A stretch of 64,000 nucleotides of DNA from Rehmannia glutinosa (Eukaryota; Streptophyta; Magnoliopsida; Lamiales; Orobanchaceae): the NCBI GenBank assembly GCA_016081115.2, contig CM071931.1, positions 17,150,317 to 17,214,316 of the forward strand, read 5' to 3'. The translations under genes and the position numbers were made by a program. The notes beneath the pieces were generated by a model. The model saw only the letters and a program-made list of their open reading frames with translations. It ran no database searches and was not told where the DNA came from. Position 1 is the first letter of the stretch. Each line of letters starts with the position of its first letter. Shown here piece by piece: positions 45,438 to 56,345 of the stretch.

Positions 45438-45890
45438 CTAATCTACTGCGATCCCATTGCCGGATACTATGTGTCCCAAGAATGCGACTTCGCTAAGCCA
45501 AAATTCACACTTACTGAACTTGGCATACAGCTTATGCTCTCGTAGTATGTCTAGGACGATTTTCAGATGTCGCTCGTGCTCTTCTCTAGACTTAGAGTAC
45601 ATGAGTATGTCATCGATGAATATCACTACGAACTGATCCGAATAGGGTCGAAAGACCTGATGCATCAGATCCATAAATGCGGCAGGCATGTTCGTCAGAC
45701 CAAAAGGCATTACTACAAACTCGTAGTGTCTATACCTGGTCTGAAATGTGGTTTTAGAAATGTCTTCTTCACAGATCTTTAGTTGGTAATATCCTTGTTG
45801 CAAATCAAACTTCGAGTACACCGTCGCTCCTTGAAGTTGATCAAACAGTTCGTCTGTCCTCGGGAGGGGATATTTATTCTTGATGGTCAC
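45438..45890 (-). pseudogene. Tekay reverse transcriptase core
   Basis: An open frame with PLPRTDELFDQLQGATVYSK, FDLQQGYYQLKI, MPFGLTNMPAAFMDLMHQVF and the catalytic VIFIDDILMYS (FIDD). It ends at GNGIAVD. About 20 residues expected between AVD and RSFLGLAGYYRRF are deleted, with a frame change. Upstream RT pieces lie at 46270-45923 (VLPGIAPICRTPYRMAP). Confidence 0.85.
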
Positions 45891-46402
45891 GCTATTAAGA
45901 CCGCGGTAATCTATACACAGTCTTAATGTGCCATCCTTTTTATTAACGAATAGTACTGGTGCTCCCTATGGAGACGTACTCGGTCGGATAATCCTACATC
46001 CATCAACTTCTGTAATTGAGTCTTCAACTCTTGCAACTCAATGGGAGCCATTCTATACGGCGTTCTACAAATCGGGGCGATTCCTGGTAATACCTTGATG
46101 GTGAACTCGACCTCTCTATCTGGAGGGACAATGGTGAGTTCTTGTGGAAATACATCTGTGTATTCCGATACTATGGGCACTTGGTGAATTTGTGTCTCTA
46201 CTTTAGGTTTGTTGATTACAAACGCCAAGTACCCTTGCGCCCCTCTACCGATCGCCTTCCTCGCTTTCATTGCAGAAATGATTGGGGAAATCTTAACTCG
46301 TGCCCTTCCCTAAATTTCCACTTTGGGCCTTCCAGGTTCGCATAGTTTGATGGACTTGCAATGGCAGTCCATTTGTGCATGGTGTGTAGATAACCAATTT
46401 AT

Positions 46403-47110
46403 TCACAGTATCATGTCGTATTCAAATATAGGTAGTAAGATCAGATCAACGGGGAAATTTATCTCATCAAACTTAACTTCCCATGTATTATAGATAATAT
46501 ATGTTATCTGGCTTGCGCCCATAGGAGTTGATACTTCCAGACATATAGGCATATGTTCCATGCATGCATGAAGCTTGTGTACAAATTGCAATGCGACAAA
46601 TGAATGCGATGATCCAGGATCAAACAGTACTTTAGCATAGTGGTCAGATATTAGAAGCGTACCTTCCACCACGTTCGTTGCCTCCAGAGCCTCATGCCCG
46701 GCTAGTGCAAATGCTCAAGCGGGCATCCTCGCCCGGTTACCTTGATCATTGCCCGGCCTCTGTGGCTACACCTGCTTGTCTTTATCCTCATACTTCGGCC
46801 AATCCTTCAACTGATGCTGATTACTCCCACAGCGCAAGCACCTTCCTTGTTTGCGCCAACAGACATTGGTAGTATGTCCTGGTTTGTAGAAATGCGTGCA
46901 CGTCTGTCCCAGCTTTTCTTGAACTGGTCATTTCCCCTTATCCATTTCGCAATGGTCCTTTCAAACTTGGCAGTGCTTAGATGATCGTCCCCCGTTTTGC
47001 CGCACCGATCGTTTGATGGCTCATTCGTTTGGATCTGCCCAATGCGGTTCAGTCCCGACTCAATGCGGAGAGCTGCCTTCACCGCGGCTGAATATGTGGC
47101 CAGTTTAACA
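46403..47110 (-). pseudogene. Tekay protease and gag tail (broken)
   Basis: Protease frame 46672-46403: AKVLFDPGSSHSFVALQFVH, where the active-site D-S/T-G has become D-P-G. The gag tail (47110-46700) reads ATYSAAVKAALRIESGLNRI and then a degraded zinc-finger region. Gag is truncated at about 47110. Confidence 0.7.
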
Positions 47111-47435
47111 GTCAGAAGTTGTTTCTTTATCAATTTCACTCTTTTGCAACTTTTACATTTATGATTAAATGTAACGTTCGTGTTTATAATATGTAGTGAT
47201 AATTGGTTACTGCTAGTGATCTGCATTGCTTCTAGCACAATATACATCTTAGATTCGAAGAATTGTATGCACACCCTCGGAATCAAGGCACCATTGAATG
47301 TGTTGAGTATAATTACATATGAATAATTATAATGGCACATTATGTTTGTTGGATGTGGTCGATATTTGTTATTTTATTAGTTCTTAATTAATGTACATTA
47401 TTACTTTATAGAGCATTCTGATCATATTGGGATCA
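47111..47435. other. Boundary region between Gypsy truncation and CACTA 3' coding part
   Basis: AT-rich with no confident coding signal. The exact truncation point of the Tekay element lies at its left edge. It may contain decayed CACTA ORF2 sequence. Confidence 0.35.
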
Positions 47436-47835
47436 ATTAGGTAAAAGAGGACGAAACACAATTTGGACGAGGCTTAAGGTATATATACAAACTAAAATTT
47501 TAAAAGTTAGTACAAATTTGTTAATTAATGTATTGGTTAGATCACTGTCTACTATATTACTTTGTAGTGTCCTCAACAGCCGGGAAGCAGTGAGTGTGGA
47601 TATTATGTTATGAGATTAATGTGGGAGATATGCACGAAAATGTCTGATGCTTCTTCTTTGGATAAGGTACGTAAAAACTAATATATAGAAACTTATTGAT
47701 TCATTTTAATTGGTATAATTAAAAGTTCTTATGAATCTTTTATTGGACTCATTTGGAGATACATCATACTCTCAGGAGCTAATAGATGAGATACACGAAC
47801 TATGAGCGCAATATTTTATTGAAAATGGCGTGTAA
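47436..47835 (+). pseudogene. Ulp1-like protease C-terminal exons of CACTA element 4
   Basis: The exon ending at 47475 reads GKRGRNTIWTRLK|GTATAT. The exon at 47568-47666 (after TTTGTAG, before GTACGT) reads CPQQPGSSECGYYVMRLMWE, then ICTKMSDASSLDK; the Cys of ECGYY is the expected Ulp1 catalytic nucleophile. The exon from 47776 (after TCAG) reads ELIDEIHEL, TGA, AQYFIENGV, TAA. The TGA (47803-47805) replaces a Trp codon. These parts restore the standard C-terminus of CACTA ORF2 proteins. The catalytic His/Asp part is missing. Confidence 0.8.
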
Positions 47836-48589
47836 TTCTTTTTGATATTAGGTATGCTAATTACTGCTAGCTATATTTGATAAATACATCGTTATATTGT
47901 AAGTATTATTATATTTGGAGATTTATGAGTAATTTAATGTTGGTTGGTTCAATTTAAGGTATGCATCAGTGGTGGCAATCGAAAGCACATCAAAGATAGA
48001 AACACCTTGATGGGAATATATAAAGGCTAACACATTGTTAATAATGGGAGCTATTTTAGAATAAGAGAGTGGATATCAGACCAATTGTGGTATCGAAACA
48101 AAAAGCTATTAATTGAATTGCAAGAATTACAAAATTATTCCAAAGCTTATACACTAAAGCCTTTGGAATATATCACTCAAATCTTTATAATCTGGTCTAA
48201 CTTTTTCCTCTCTAATATTTTTATTTCCCTTATTTTACTTTTTATCTTCCCTTTATATATATGCATGATGGCAGACCAACTAAACCTTGCATTAAAGTGG
48301 TTAACCATCTTTCCATTTCTCCAAGTGAATGTAATTCTCCAACTCATTTCTGATGCTACACGGTTTTATTTTCTGAATGTAAATCATGGGTAAGTAGATT
48401 TTACCAAAGTGGGTAGAACTCAATTCTCTTGTGATTGTGACATGTGTCCTATTTTGATTTTTTATTCCGGAAAAATTCACATCATATGTCATAATGGGAC
48501 ACTTGGCAAAATCACAAGAGAATTAGGTCGTACCCATTTGGGTAGCATCTCATTACCAGTAAATCACTTGGATTTCTCCACTTAATAAT
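47836..48589. other. Non-coding stretch right of CACTA element 4
   Basis: No right CACTA terminus or other feature could be recognised. The ORF at 48085-48393 looks like AT-rich hydrophobic chance sequence. Confidence 0.4.
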
Positions 48590-48775
48590 ATGGAAAATTT
48601 GAAATACACTTGTTGACTTTCCAAAAAGCTCCTAATCATTTTGTTGACCACATAATTCAATCTGTGCCCCTGCTCAATTTTTCTAACTTTGGAATTGCAA
48701 GTTACTTCTAACAAAATCGTCTGAGGCCTTCTCACGACTTCCATATTTCTCTACTCACTCAAACTCTCAGAAGAT
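48590..48775 (+). repeat. Duplicated segment, copy 2 (pair with 33775-33970)
   Basis: Shares AAAGCTCCTAATCATTTTGT and following sequence with 33775-33970. Here it continues into 48776-49030, with a pyrimidine-rich stretch, TATATATA and a possible ATG (48928, MQKRRKLEES). It could be the 5' flank of an otherwise lost gene. Confidence 0.7.
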
Positions 48776-48968
48776 CCAAGAATTGAAGATCTAGATCCAC
48801 AAGCCAATGCAAATCCCCCTCCCACTCTCTCTCTCATATATATATCTATAAGCGAGTCAAAACTGATATATTTGTGTATATTAGATATATGTGTGTGTGT
48901 CTGTATGGGTGTAAGGATTGAAGAACAATGCAGAAGAGGAGGAAGCTGGAAGAAAGTAAGAATCCAAT

Positions 48969-48969
<1 letters not shown>

Positions 48970-49011
<42 letters not shown>
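48970..49011. repeat. (GA)n microsatellite
   Basis: About 20 uninterrupted GA dinucleotides. Confidence 0.95.
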
Positions 49012-49014
<3 letters not shown>

Positions 49015-49182
49015 GGAGTTGACAGTTTAGCTTTGCACATGGAAAGATGATTCGATGACCACCGTTGATTGGGATCACTGGTAATATGATGGGTGATGTT
49101 ATTTCAAAATAATTAATCATGATTAGTTGTTGGCTGAGAATCTGAGATATCTTAAATTACTAGTGTGGTATTTCTTGTCCCT

Positions 49183-49465
49183 AGAGCTGGATATTTGGAC
49201 CCGACCCGATCGGTCCAGCGACAGGACTAGACTGGACCATGAATTTGCGATCCCGAAAAAGATCTGGCCTATTCGGCCTGGCCTAATGGCTCTGTTGGTT
49301 TGGCTAGCTTGAAGCAAAATACACTACATAGGTCAGGCTAGCCACGAGAATATTGGCTCGAACGAATTTTGGGCCAACTCGACCTAGTCGGATCTTTGCT
49401 CTCTCGCCCTGTGGGCCATTACCAGACCAGCCCAGCCCAGCCCAGCCTAATTGCCACATCTACTT
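49183..49465. mobile_element. hAT-like MITE (CTAGAGCTGG...CCACATCTA)
   Basis: The left end CTAGAGCTGGATATTTGGAC and right end TAATTGCCACATCTACTTG are weak inverted repeats. The body is full of GGCC/GCCCAGCCC words, typical of small hAT-derived plant repeats. A second GACCCG/GGGTA-rich repeat follows at 49470-49630. No confident TSD. Confidence 0.4.
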
Positions 49466-49805
49466 GTCCATAGGAATGACAACGAGACGGGTAGATACGG
49501 GTACCGACCCGCCCAAATACTAATGGGATAGATATAGGTGATCTTTTTTGGATATGGGACGGTATGGGATCAGAAATTACTACTCATTTATATACAGGTA
49601 TGGTATGATTTATTGGATACCCACTACCCCAACTCGCTTGCCTTAGTAACTTCCACTTATATTTTTTCAACTTACATTATATATTTGTTCTTAGAAGCTC
49701 AACATAAATTTTTATTTTGTACAAAGAAGATATGAAGTTGTTACTTTCTTTGAATTGTGATCATATCAACCTTGTTTTATCTTTTTCAAGTTCGATAAAA
49801 CTACA

Positions 49806-49919
49806 TGTTTAGTTATGTAGTTTTATGAATTAAATACTGAATTTGATTCTGCAGTAACTGCATGTTTATTGATTTAGTTTTATGAATTAAATGACGTACT
49901 GATTTTGATTCTGCAGTTT
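49806..49919. repeat. Tandem duplication, unit about 57 bp
   Basis: Two adjacent copies share TAGTTTTATGAATTAAAT and TTTGATTCTGCAGT. No coding signal. Confidence 0.75.
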
Positions 49920-51318
49920 TGAGGAACTTATTGGTTGAACTTATTGGTTAATTGTTATATTTATTAAGAATTTAACATATTAGACATATTGTTATATAAT
50001 AATTAGTTCTTGGTAGGATGCTCATTTAAATTGTTAATTAAATATTAATATAATTATAAATTTTTATATAAAATGAACAGGTTTTGGGCAAGTACGGGTA
50101 GTATACGGGTATCAACAAATGATTTGACATTTATGCAAGGTCGATCCTATCAATTTTTTGGCCTGAGTCGAACTTTAAAATTTAGCTCTTTTTTAACAAA
50201 CTAAGAGACAAAATAAAACATTAAAAGAAAATATAATGTGCAATATATAAAACAGTTCGAATATAGTTAAACAAATATGACATCTATGTTCAAAAATCCA
50301 AATAGTTATTTAAATTGAAAAAATTTAATGTTGGGCCCTCAAGGAATATTAAAATTGATAATTTGTTAACCTAAAAAGGCTCAATGCTAAAGGGAAAATG
50401 GGCCCTTCATTCTTGGTGGGGAACTCTTAATTTTTTTTACCTAAATAAAAAGAGAACCAACAAAAAAAAATATCCAGCCAAAAGGATTCGAACCCAAGCC
50501 CACTTGGAGATGTAAAATTTCAAAGTGGCAAGCATTAAACATTGTGATAAAAGTATTCTTTGTATATATGTATTGTATAAAAGGTATACAAAAAATTTGG
50601 GCCCCGAAATTTTGTAAGTTTTCGGGATCAAGTCAACTGATGTTGGAAATATTACATGATTACAACGGGAAAAGCCTTCAAGATGGCTTACAAAACAGAA
50701 AAAGAAAATTACAAGAAAATGTAAAACCTAACTATTACAATTCTTGAATGGATTCCAACTCCAGAAGCATGAATCTGACAGAACTTGAAAACAAAAGTCG
50801 AGTCGAGTAGAACTCTATCCGCAAGAGAAATACGTCCCGGCTAGTGCTCACGGTTTGACGTAATGTCCCCAAAGATAAAACAGTTTAACCTCCTTTGTGT
50901 ACAGTAGCACCACTGACATAAAGGCACCTTTCGAACTCGAAGATGCGAGAACTGGTTGCTGGGCACGAGTGCAGAAGGAAGTGTTCTTGAAAATATTCTC
51001 GAAAAGTTATGACATTTTTACCGACACTTGAAGAATATGCAGAGATATGCGATTTTTCTGTGTATACTGACTTCATCTCTTCCTTCTAACCCCCTCAAAA
51101 TAGCAAAACGCCTAAAACTTATATAGGCCATCATTTCCAACACTTGTAGGGAATTAAAGCTAAAGAGAGTGGGCATTAACATCATATGTAACTCCCATGA
51201 GTTACAACCTCTTCTTATGACCACCACTTGAGGAGTTACAAACTCCAAAAGACACATGAACCTAGACACCTCCAATGTCTAGATTCATCCACACATGAAC
51301 TTGGACACCTCCAATGTC

Positions 51319-51363
51319 TAATGGTATTTGAGATCAATTATCTAATGGTATTATGTCTCCAAT

Positions 51364-51394
<31 letters not shown>

Positions 51395-51905
51395 GCTCTG
51401 CGCCCTTCCTATAGCTGCTTGGCTATCACAGTGAATCATCACTGAAGCACAGACTTCCTCCAACATGGAATATCTTCCAAAAAGTGTTGAAGCCACTCTG
51501 CTTCTTCACCAGCTTTGTCCAAAGCTATAAACTTAAATTCCATGGTGGACCGAGCTATACATGTTTGCTTCGTGGACTTCCACGATTCCACACCACCTCC
51601 AATGGTGAATATGTATCTACTAGTAGAATAAAAATCTTTCGAATCCAAAATCCAACTAGCATCACTATACCCTTCAAGTATAGCCGGATATCTCGTGTAG
51701 TATAGCCCATACTCAAAGGTATATTTCAAGTATTTTAACGCATTGGTTAACGCTTTCCAATGCTCGTGGCTTGGATTGCTCATGAACCTACTCAACATAT
51801 TTACAGGGTAGGCCAAGTCGGGCGTGTACAATTTGTGATGTACATCAAAGCGCCTATAATGCGTGAGTATTCCATCGAGCCCAGCGGTTCGCTTCATTAG
51901 CAACC
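51319..51905 (-). pseudogene. Copia RNase H (3' truncated)
   Basis: Frame 51903-51439: DLAYPVNMLSRFMSNPSHEH, YSDASWILDSKDFYSTSRYI, ARSTMEFKFIALDKAGEEAE. The continuation in a shifted frame is CDSQAAIGRAQSNMYNGKSR, then HIHWRHNTIR and a stop, where the LTR starts abruptly. A deletion removed the end of pol, the polypurine tract and the LTR beginning. Confidence 0.85.
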
Positions 51906-52616
51906 TTGATTTACACTTAAATCAATGGGCGTCTTTGAGTCAGAATCAAAAGCATTGAATTTCTTGAGCACTTTCTCCACATAGGGGGATTGTGACAAGA
52001 TAATTCCATCATGAGTTCTTTGATTTTTATCCCCGGATCACATCGCCCGAGTTCCCATATCCTTTATGTCAAAGTTTCTCTTTAACATTCATTTCGTGTC
52101 CATGATAACATCATGACTACTGCCCATGATTAACAAATCCGTCTACGTATAGACAAACTATGACAAATGCTTCCGATGTCCTTTAGACATATAAGTTGAT
52201 TTTAAACCCATTTGACAACATCGTGTTGTCAAACTTAAGATGCCATTGTTTTGGAGCTTGTTTCAGTCCATACAGGATCTTATCAACTTGCACACCTTCT
52301 TTTCTTGATCGGGTGCAACAAACCCTTCAGGTTGTTCCATATAGATTTCAGCATCTATCTCTCCATTCAGAAATGCCATCTTGACATCCATCTAATGAAT
52401 CTCTAGATTGTGCAAAGCAGCAATCGCGAGAAGCACCCAAATAGACGCAATCCTCGTTACTGGAGAATAAGTGTCAAAGAAGTCATACCCTTCTTTTTGT
52501 TTAAAGCCTTTGGCTACAAGTCGTGCTTTATACTTATCAATAGTTCCATTTGTTTTATACTTCTTTAGGATCCACTTACATCCTAAAGGTTTATGACCAG
52601 TAGGGAGATCAACCAA
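51906..52616 (-). pseudogene. Copia reverse transcriptase (broken)
   Basis: 52616-52392 reads GCKWILKKYKTNGTIDKYKA, RLVAKGFKQKEGYDFFDTYS, PVTRIAS, a Copia RT hallmark. Further RT sequence in changing frames covers 52391-51906 (regions of VCKLDKILYGLKQAPKQWH type). Several stops. Confidence 0.82.
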
Positions 52617-53395
52617 CTCCCACGTAAGGTTTTGCAGAATGGACTCAATTTCACTATGATAGCTTCTTGCCAGAGCGGACCATCTGGACTACTTAGAGCC
52701 TCTTTAATCGAGTTTGGCTCACCATCTAACATTAATGTTAGAAAGTCAGGTCCAAAGGACTTAACCACCTTTGGCCTCTTACTCCGTCTCAGTTCTTCAC
52801 CACTCGGTATTGAACTAACTGGTCTGTCAAATGTGACAGCAGATGTCGTTCCAGATGTTATAACATCCGAAGCAGCACCTTCAACAACATCTACAGTAAC
52901 ATCTGCAGCTGTTCCAGATGTGATAACGCCAGAAGTCACATCTCCAGCAACATTTGAATACAGTCTTTTCTTTAGACTTCCATCTATCCTTTCTTTATAA
53001 GGATAAATACTATCAAAGAATATATCATTCCTTGACTCAATTATGGTACCAACTTTCATTTCCAGATTTTCTAACTTATGTACCATAAAACGATAAGCAC
53101 TATTGTTAAGTGTATAACCGATAAAATCATAATCGACCGTTTTCGGATCGATTTTCACATGTTTTGGTTCAGGTATTGAAACCTTAGCCAAGCACCCCAC
53201 ACTTTAAGGTATTTATAAGAAGGCTTACGATTTTCCACAATTTGTAAGGAATCTTATCTTTCCTTTTAAGTGGGATTTTATTTAATATGTGGTTCGCCGT
53301 TAAAATAGCTTTCCCCCATATATTCTGAGTTTCTTTGTTCAACTTCGGATTACCCCAGAACTTACACAGCTCATGGTCATTTCATTAGCATTAGA
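52583..53395 (-). pseudogene. Copia integrase C-terminal region (broken)
   Basis: A segment near 53340-53200 reads WGKAILTANHILNKIPLKRK, DKIPYKLW, then 53200-52583 MGCLAKVSIPEPKHVKIDPK, TVDYDFIGYTLNNSAYRFMV and EELRRSKRPKV. This corresponds to the integrase core end and the linker to RT. The linker carries a DVT/ITSGT-type low-complexity repeat. It is truncated near 53395. Confidence 0.8.
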
Positions 53396-53399
53396 ATGC

Positions 53400-54440
53400 T
53401 TTCCGCTGCTCTAAAACCATTAGAACCTCGTTCCAACAATATTATTAGAACCTCGTTCAAACAAATTTCAGAACCTTGTTCCGACAATTCTGTTCGAACC
53501 ACTTTACAGCGAGTGTGACCTTATATGTTGTCACACCTTCATCAATACTTCAGACCTCACACTTGGTTTTGAAACTGCCTTAGTTGTTACAACACTTTGG
53601 CAACATTTCCTGCAAATGTCGTTCACTGTCTGTTTCTGGTGTTCCAACACCTCAGACAACACTTTCTGCAACTGTGGTACAATGTCGCTTTTGGTGTTAC
53701 AACACCTCCGACAACACTTTATGCAACACTTAAATCTGCAACTGAAGCTCGAAAGCCAAAATTGAGACAGAAAGTGTGGTCATACCCCCACAATCGCTGG
53801 ATCCGTTAGAATTCTTAAAAAGTATTCCAACACAATTTTCTCAAGTCTCTACCAAGACTTTCATGGATTTAGCTTCAGGCCCTCGATTGCTTTCCTCGAT
53901 TTCCAATCGAACAATCAGGCCACTAATCCAAATTCCTTCCAGTTATGCATTTAGGAATTCATGAAAATTTTCCAACATGGTAACAACATCTTAACGATGT
54001 AAACCATTTGGAATGTTTCATTTAAATCACATCCCTTCAGCACGAATATCATGCGGGATCAGTTGAAGCTTTTAGACTAGTTTCAACACATTTTTGGATT
54101 CTTGGAATAATCCATTTCTCAATCCAAAAAACTAGAAATAACGAACCTCTTGGAAATCACATCCTCATTTCGTATTTCTTTTCAAAACCATGAACCTTTT
54201 GGAAAAACATCCTCAATTCAAACCACACAATATATATAGTAAAATGTACCACTACGTCCGTTAAGGACAAAGTCATCACGGCATAGGAAATCACCATCAT
54301 AGCCCCATACTCCAAACGCAATGCGTTTTTAGCAACAACAACAATTCCAGCATCATCTGAAAGGTCTTCTGTCAGATTCATCTCCAAGCTAAGGCTCTGT
54401 TTCTCCTTGCCATCGTGAAGGTACAATATTTGTCTTGCGA
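53400..54440. other. Unrecognised segment inside the Copia element
   Basis: This segment occupies the place of gag and the integrase N-terminus but shows no such motifs. 53410-53510 repeats GAACCTCGTTC words at about 20-30-bp spacing, and 53580-53740 repeats ACAACACTTTNTGCAA words. A minus ORF at 54426-54157 (MYLHDGKEKQSLSLEMN...) is unrecognised. It may be a foreign insert or a fast-evolving leader. Confidence 0.4.
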
Positions 54441-55511
54441 TTATTGGAAATATTACATGATTACAACGGGAAAAGCCTTCAAGATGGCTTACAAAACAGA
54501 AAAGGAAAATTACAAGAAAATGTAAAACCTAACTCTTACAATTCTTGAATGGATTCCAACTCCAGAAGCATGAATCTAACAGAACTTGAAAAACAAAAGT
54601 CGAGTCGAGTAGAACTCTATCCGCAAGACAAATACATCCCGGCTAGTGCTCACGGTTTAATGTAATGTCCCCAAAGATAAAATGACTTAACCTCCTTTGT
54701 GTACAGTAGCACCACTGACACAAAGGCACCTTTCGAACTCGAAGATGCGAGAACTGGCTGATGGACACGAGTGCAGAAGGAAGTGTTCTTGAAAATGTTC
54801 TTCGAAAAGTTATGACAATTTTACCAACACTTGAAGAATATGCAGAGATATGCGATTTTTACGTATATCTCGACTTCATCTCTTCCTTCTAACCCCCTCA
54901 AGCGAAAGAAACGCCTAAGACATATAGGCCATCATTTCCAACACTTGTAGGGAATTAAAGCTAAAAAGAGAGTGGGCATTAACATCATATGTAACTCCCA
55001 TGAGTTAAAACCTCTTCTTATGACCACCACGAGGAGTTACAAACTCCAAAGACACATGAACCTGCACACCTCCAATATCAGATTCATCCACACATGAACC
55101 TGGACACCTCCAATGTCTAGATTCATCAGGCCCAACAATTACTTGAATTTTGGGCCAAGCCCATTTTCAAGTTACAAAACTAACTAAACCTAAACCTGAG
55201 CCCAAAGGGTCGGTCCGGTCCAAGGCCCATTTGTGATCATAAACTTGTGTTATAGTATATCCAACCAATAAGACCTTCTAGAATTTATACTAGGATAAAC
55301 TATGCTCATTCGCGTGGCCAACTTCGTGTATTAATTTTTCACTAATCACCGAAATTCAGTTTTGAGAAATAAAAATACTACGAACATCTACTCGAAAAGT
55401 AGATTAACAATTCACAATTTAATTCCTCCAGAATTAAATTCTTAGCCACCGAAAATTTGGTCAAAGTCGGGCCAACACCCACTTTATCAAAACCAAATTT
55501 CTAACAACTGA

Positions 55512-56044
55512 TTCACTCGACTTACATTAGGAGTGGCCCTGCATGTACGAGTGGTATAAATTTTATAGGGTTCGAGTATGAATTCCCTTAAATGGGTGGG
55601 TACCCTCCGTATCCCTTGTGTATAATTTATTTACTGTTTTAAAATTAAATGAGTTTGTAGAATTGTTTATAATTCAACGATTAATAAGGAATCAAATAGA
55701 TTATCCTTAATCCACTGCAATTATTTTGTTTTCCCAATCATTTTGAAAGAAGCTTCAAAAGTGTAAAAGTAGTGTTTTATTATCTTCTAATTATCTTTTG
55801 TTTTTTTCCCTTCAAATAAAATTTCTTTTGTTTTTTTAGTTCATCCCTTATATGTATTAATTGATCATTTGGCAACTCTTTCAGGAAGGCTGATTTTTTT
55901 AAAAAAATAATATATAAACTAAATTAGCAAATTAACATTTTAAACTAATATTTATGAATGAATTAGTAAACTTGCTTATTTTTAATATTATATGAAGATT
56001 TATTTAAATTCACATATATCAAAAATATATTTAAATCTTATTTG
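55512..56044. other. AT-rich non-coding stretch right of the Copia element
   Basis: No gene or transposon terminus recognised. It is interstitial AT-rich sequence between the Copia TSD and the CACTA right end. Confidence 0.4.
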
Positions 56045-56345
56045 TCACGGCAAGAGAAAAATAATTTTACCTACCAAAAAATCTATAGGTAAGTATTATG
56101 GTAACTGTAAATTGTACATAAATTCGTTGAGGTAAATAGTTACCAACAAAATTTAAAACAGTTAGTAAATACCTAAAATATTTCTGTCGGTAAATTTAAA
56201 AAATGTTGTTATAATAATTGTTTGGTATAGTTTAGGAAAAATAATATTTTTTTAATATGTCAATATATGGTAGTTAGGTAACCGTAAAAAATTTAGTGAC
56301 AAAATCAGTAAATTTTGTCTTTAAACTGAAATATGTTTTGTAGTG
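56045..56345. mobile_element. CACTA-type right terminus with subterminal repeats
   Basis: The end TATGTTTTGTAGTG at 56332-56345 is an inverted CACTA terminus. It is preceded by recurring GGTAACTGTA, GGTAAATTT and TACCAACA subterminal words. No left CACTACAAAA partner was found nearby, so the copy is truncated. Confidence 0.55.

Larger units (their letters stand above)
39240..47110 (-). mobile_element. Tekay/Del-type Gypsy retrotransposon, 5'-truncated
   Basis: The minus-strand order is gag tail (47110-46680), protease, RT, RNase H, integrase with chromodomain-like tail, polypurine tract, and a 4,044-bp LTR ending in TG/CA form. The 5' LTR, primer site and most of gag are missing; at about 47110 the sequence changes back to CACTA element 4. 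No 5-bp target duplication pairs with the left flank GTTCA, as expected after truncation. Confidence 0.88.
35923..47835 (+). mobile_element. CACTA element 4 (TNP2 + ORF2 + Ulp1), split by a Gypsy insertion
   Basis: The left end CTAGTACAAAAAACATTAT is followed by a CATCGGTTCCC...AACCGATG subterminal pair. The element encodes a TNP2-type transposase (37030-38594), a second ORF (38656-39239) and a C-terminal Ulp1 protease (47436-47835). The second ORF is interrupted at 39239 by a truncated Tekay element (39240 to about 47110). No right terminus was found after 47835. Non-autonomous because of several stops. Confidence 0.8.
50641..55506 (-). mobile_element. Ty1/Copia retrotransposon with internal and LTR deletions
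   Basis: It begins TGTTGGAAAT and ends TTTCTAACA, flanked by ACTGA at 50636-50640 and 55507-55511, a perfect 5-bp duplication. The right LTR (about 54447-55506, 1.06 kb) is the 5' LTR in element sense. The left LTR (50641 to about 51318) lacks roughly 380 bp at its start and joins directly to truncated RNase H coding sequence. Internal pol remnants are RNase H, RT and integrase. Gag and the integrase N-terminus are missing and replaced by unrecognised sequence (53400-54440). Confidence 0.88.

Noticed and set aside
48085..48393. Possible membrane protein ORF
   Set aside because: The hydrophobic stretch reflects a T-rich plus strand. No start context, no homologous motif, and it sits in CACTA 3' flank.
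50460..50520. tRNA-like B-box (GGTTCGAATCC on the minus strand, near 50485-50495) suggesting a tRNA gene or SINE
   Set aside because: No A-box at the right distance, no cloverleaf and no tRNA-length structure. Such words are common in plant repeats.
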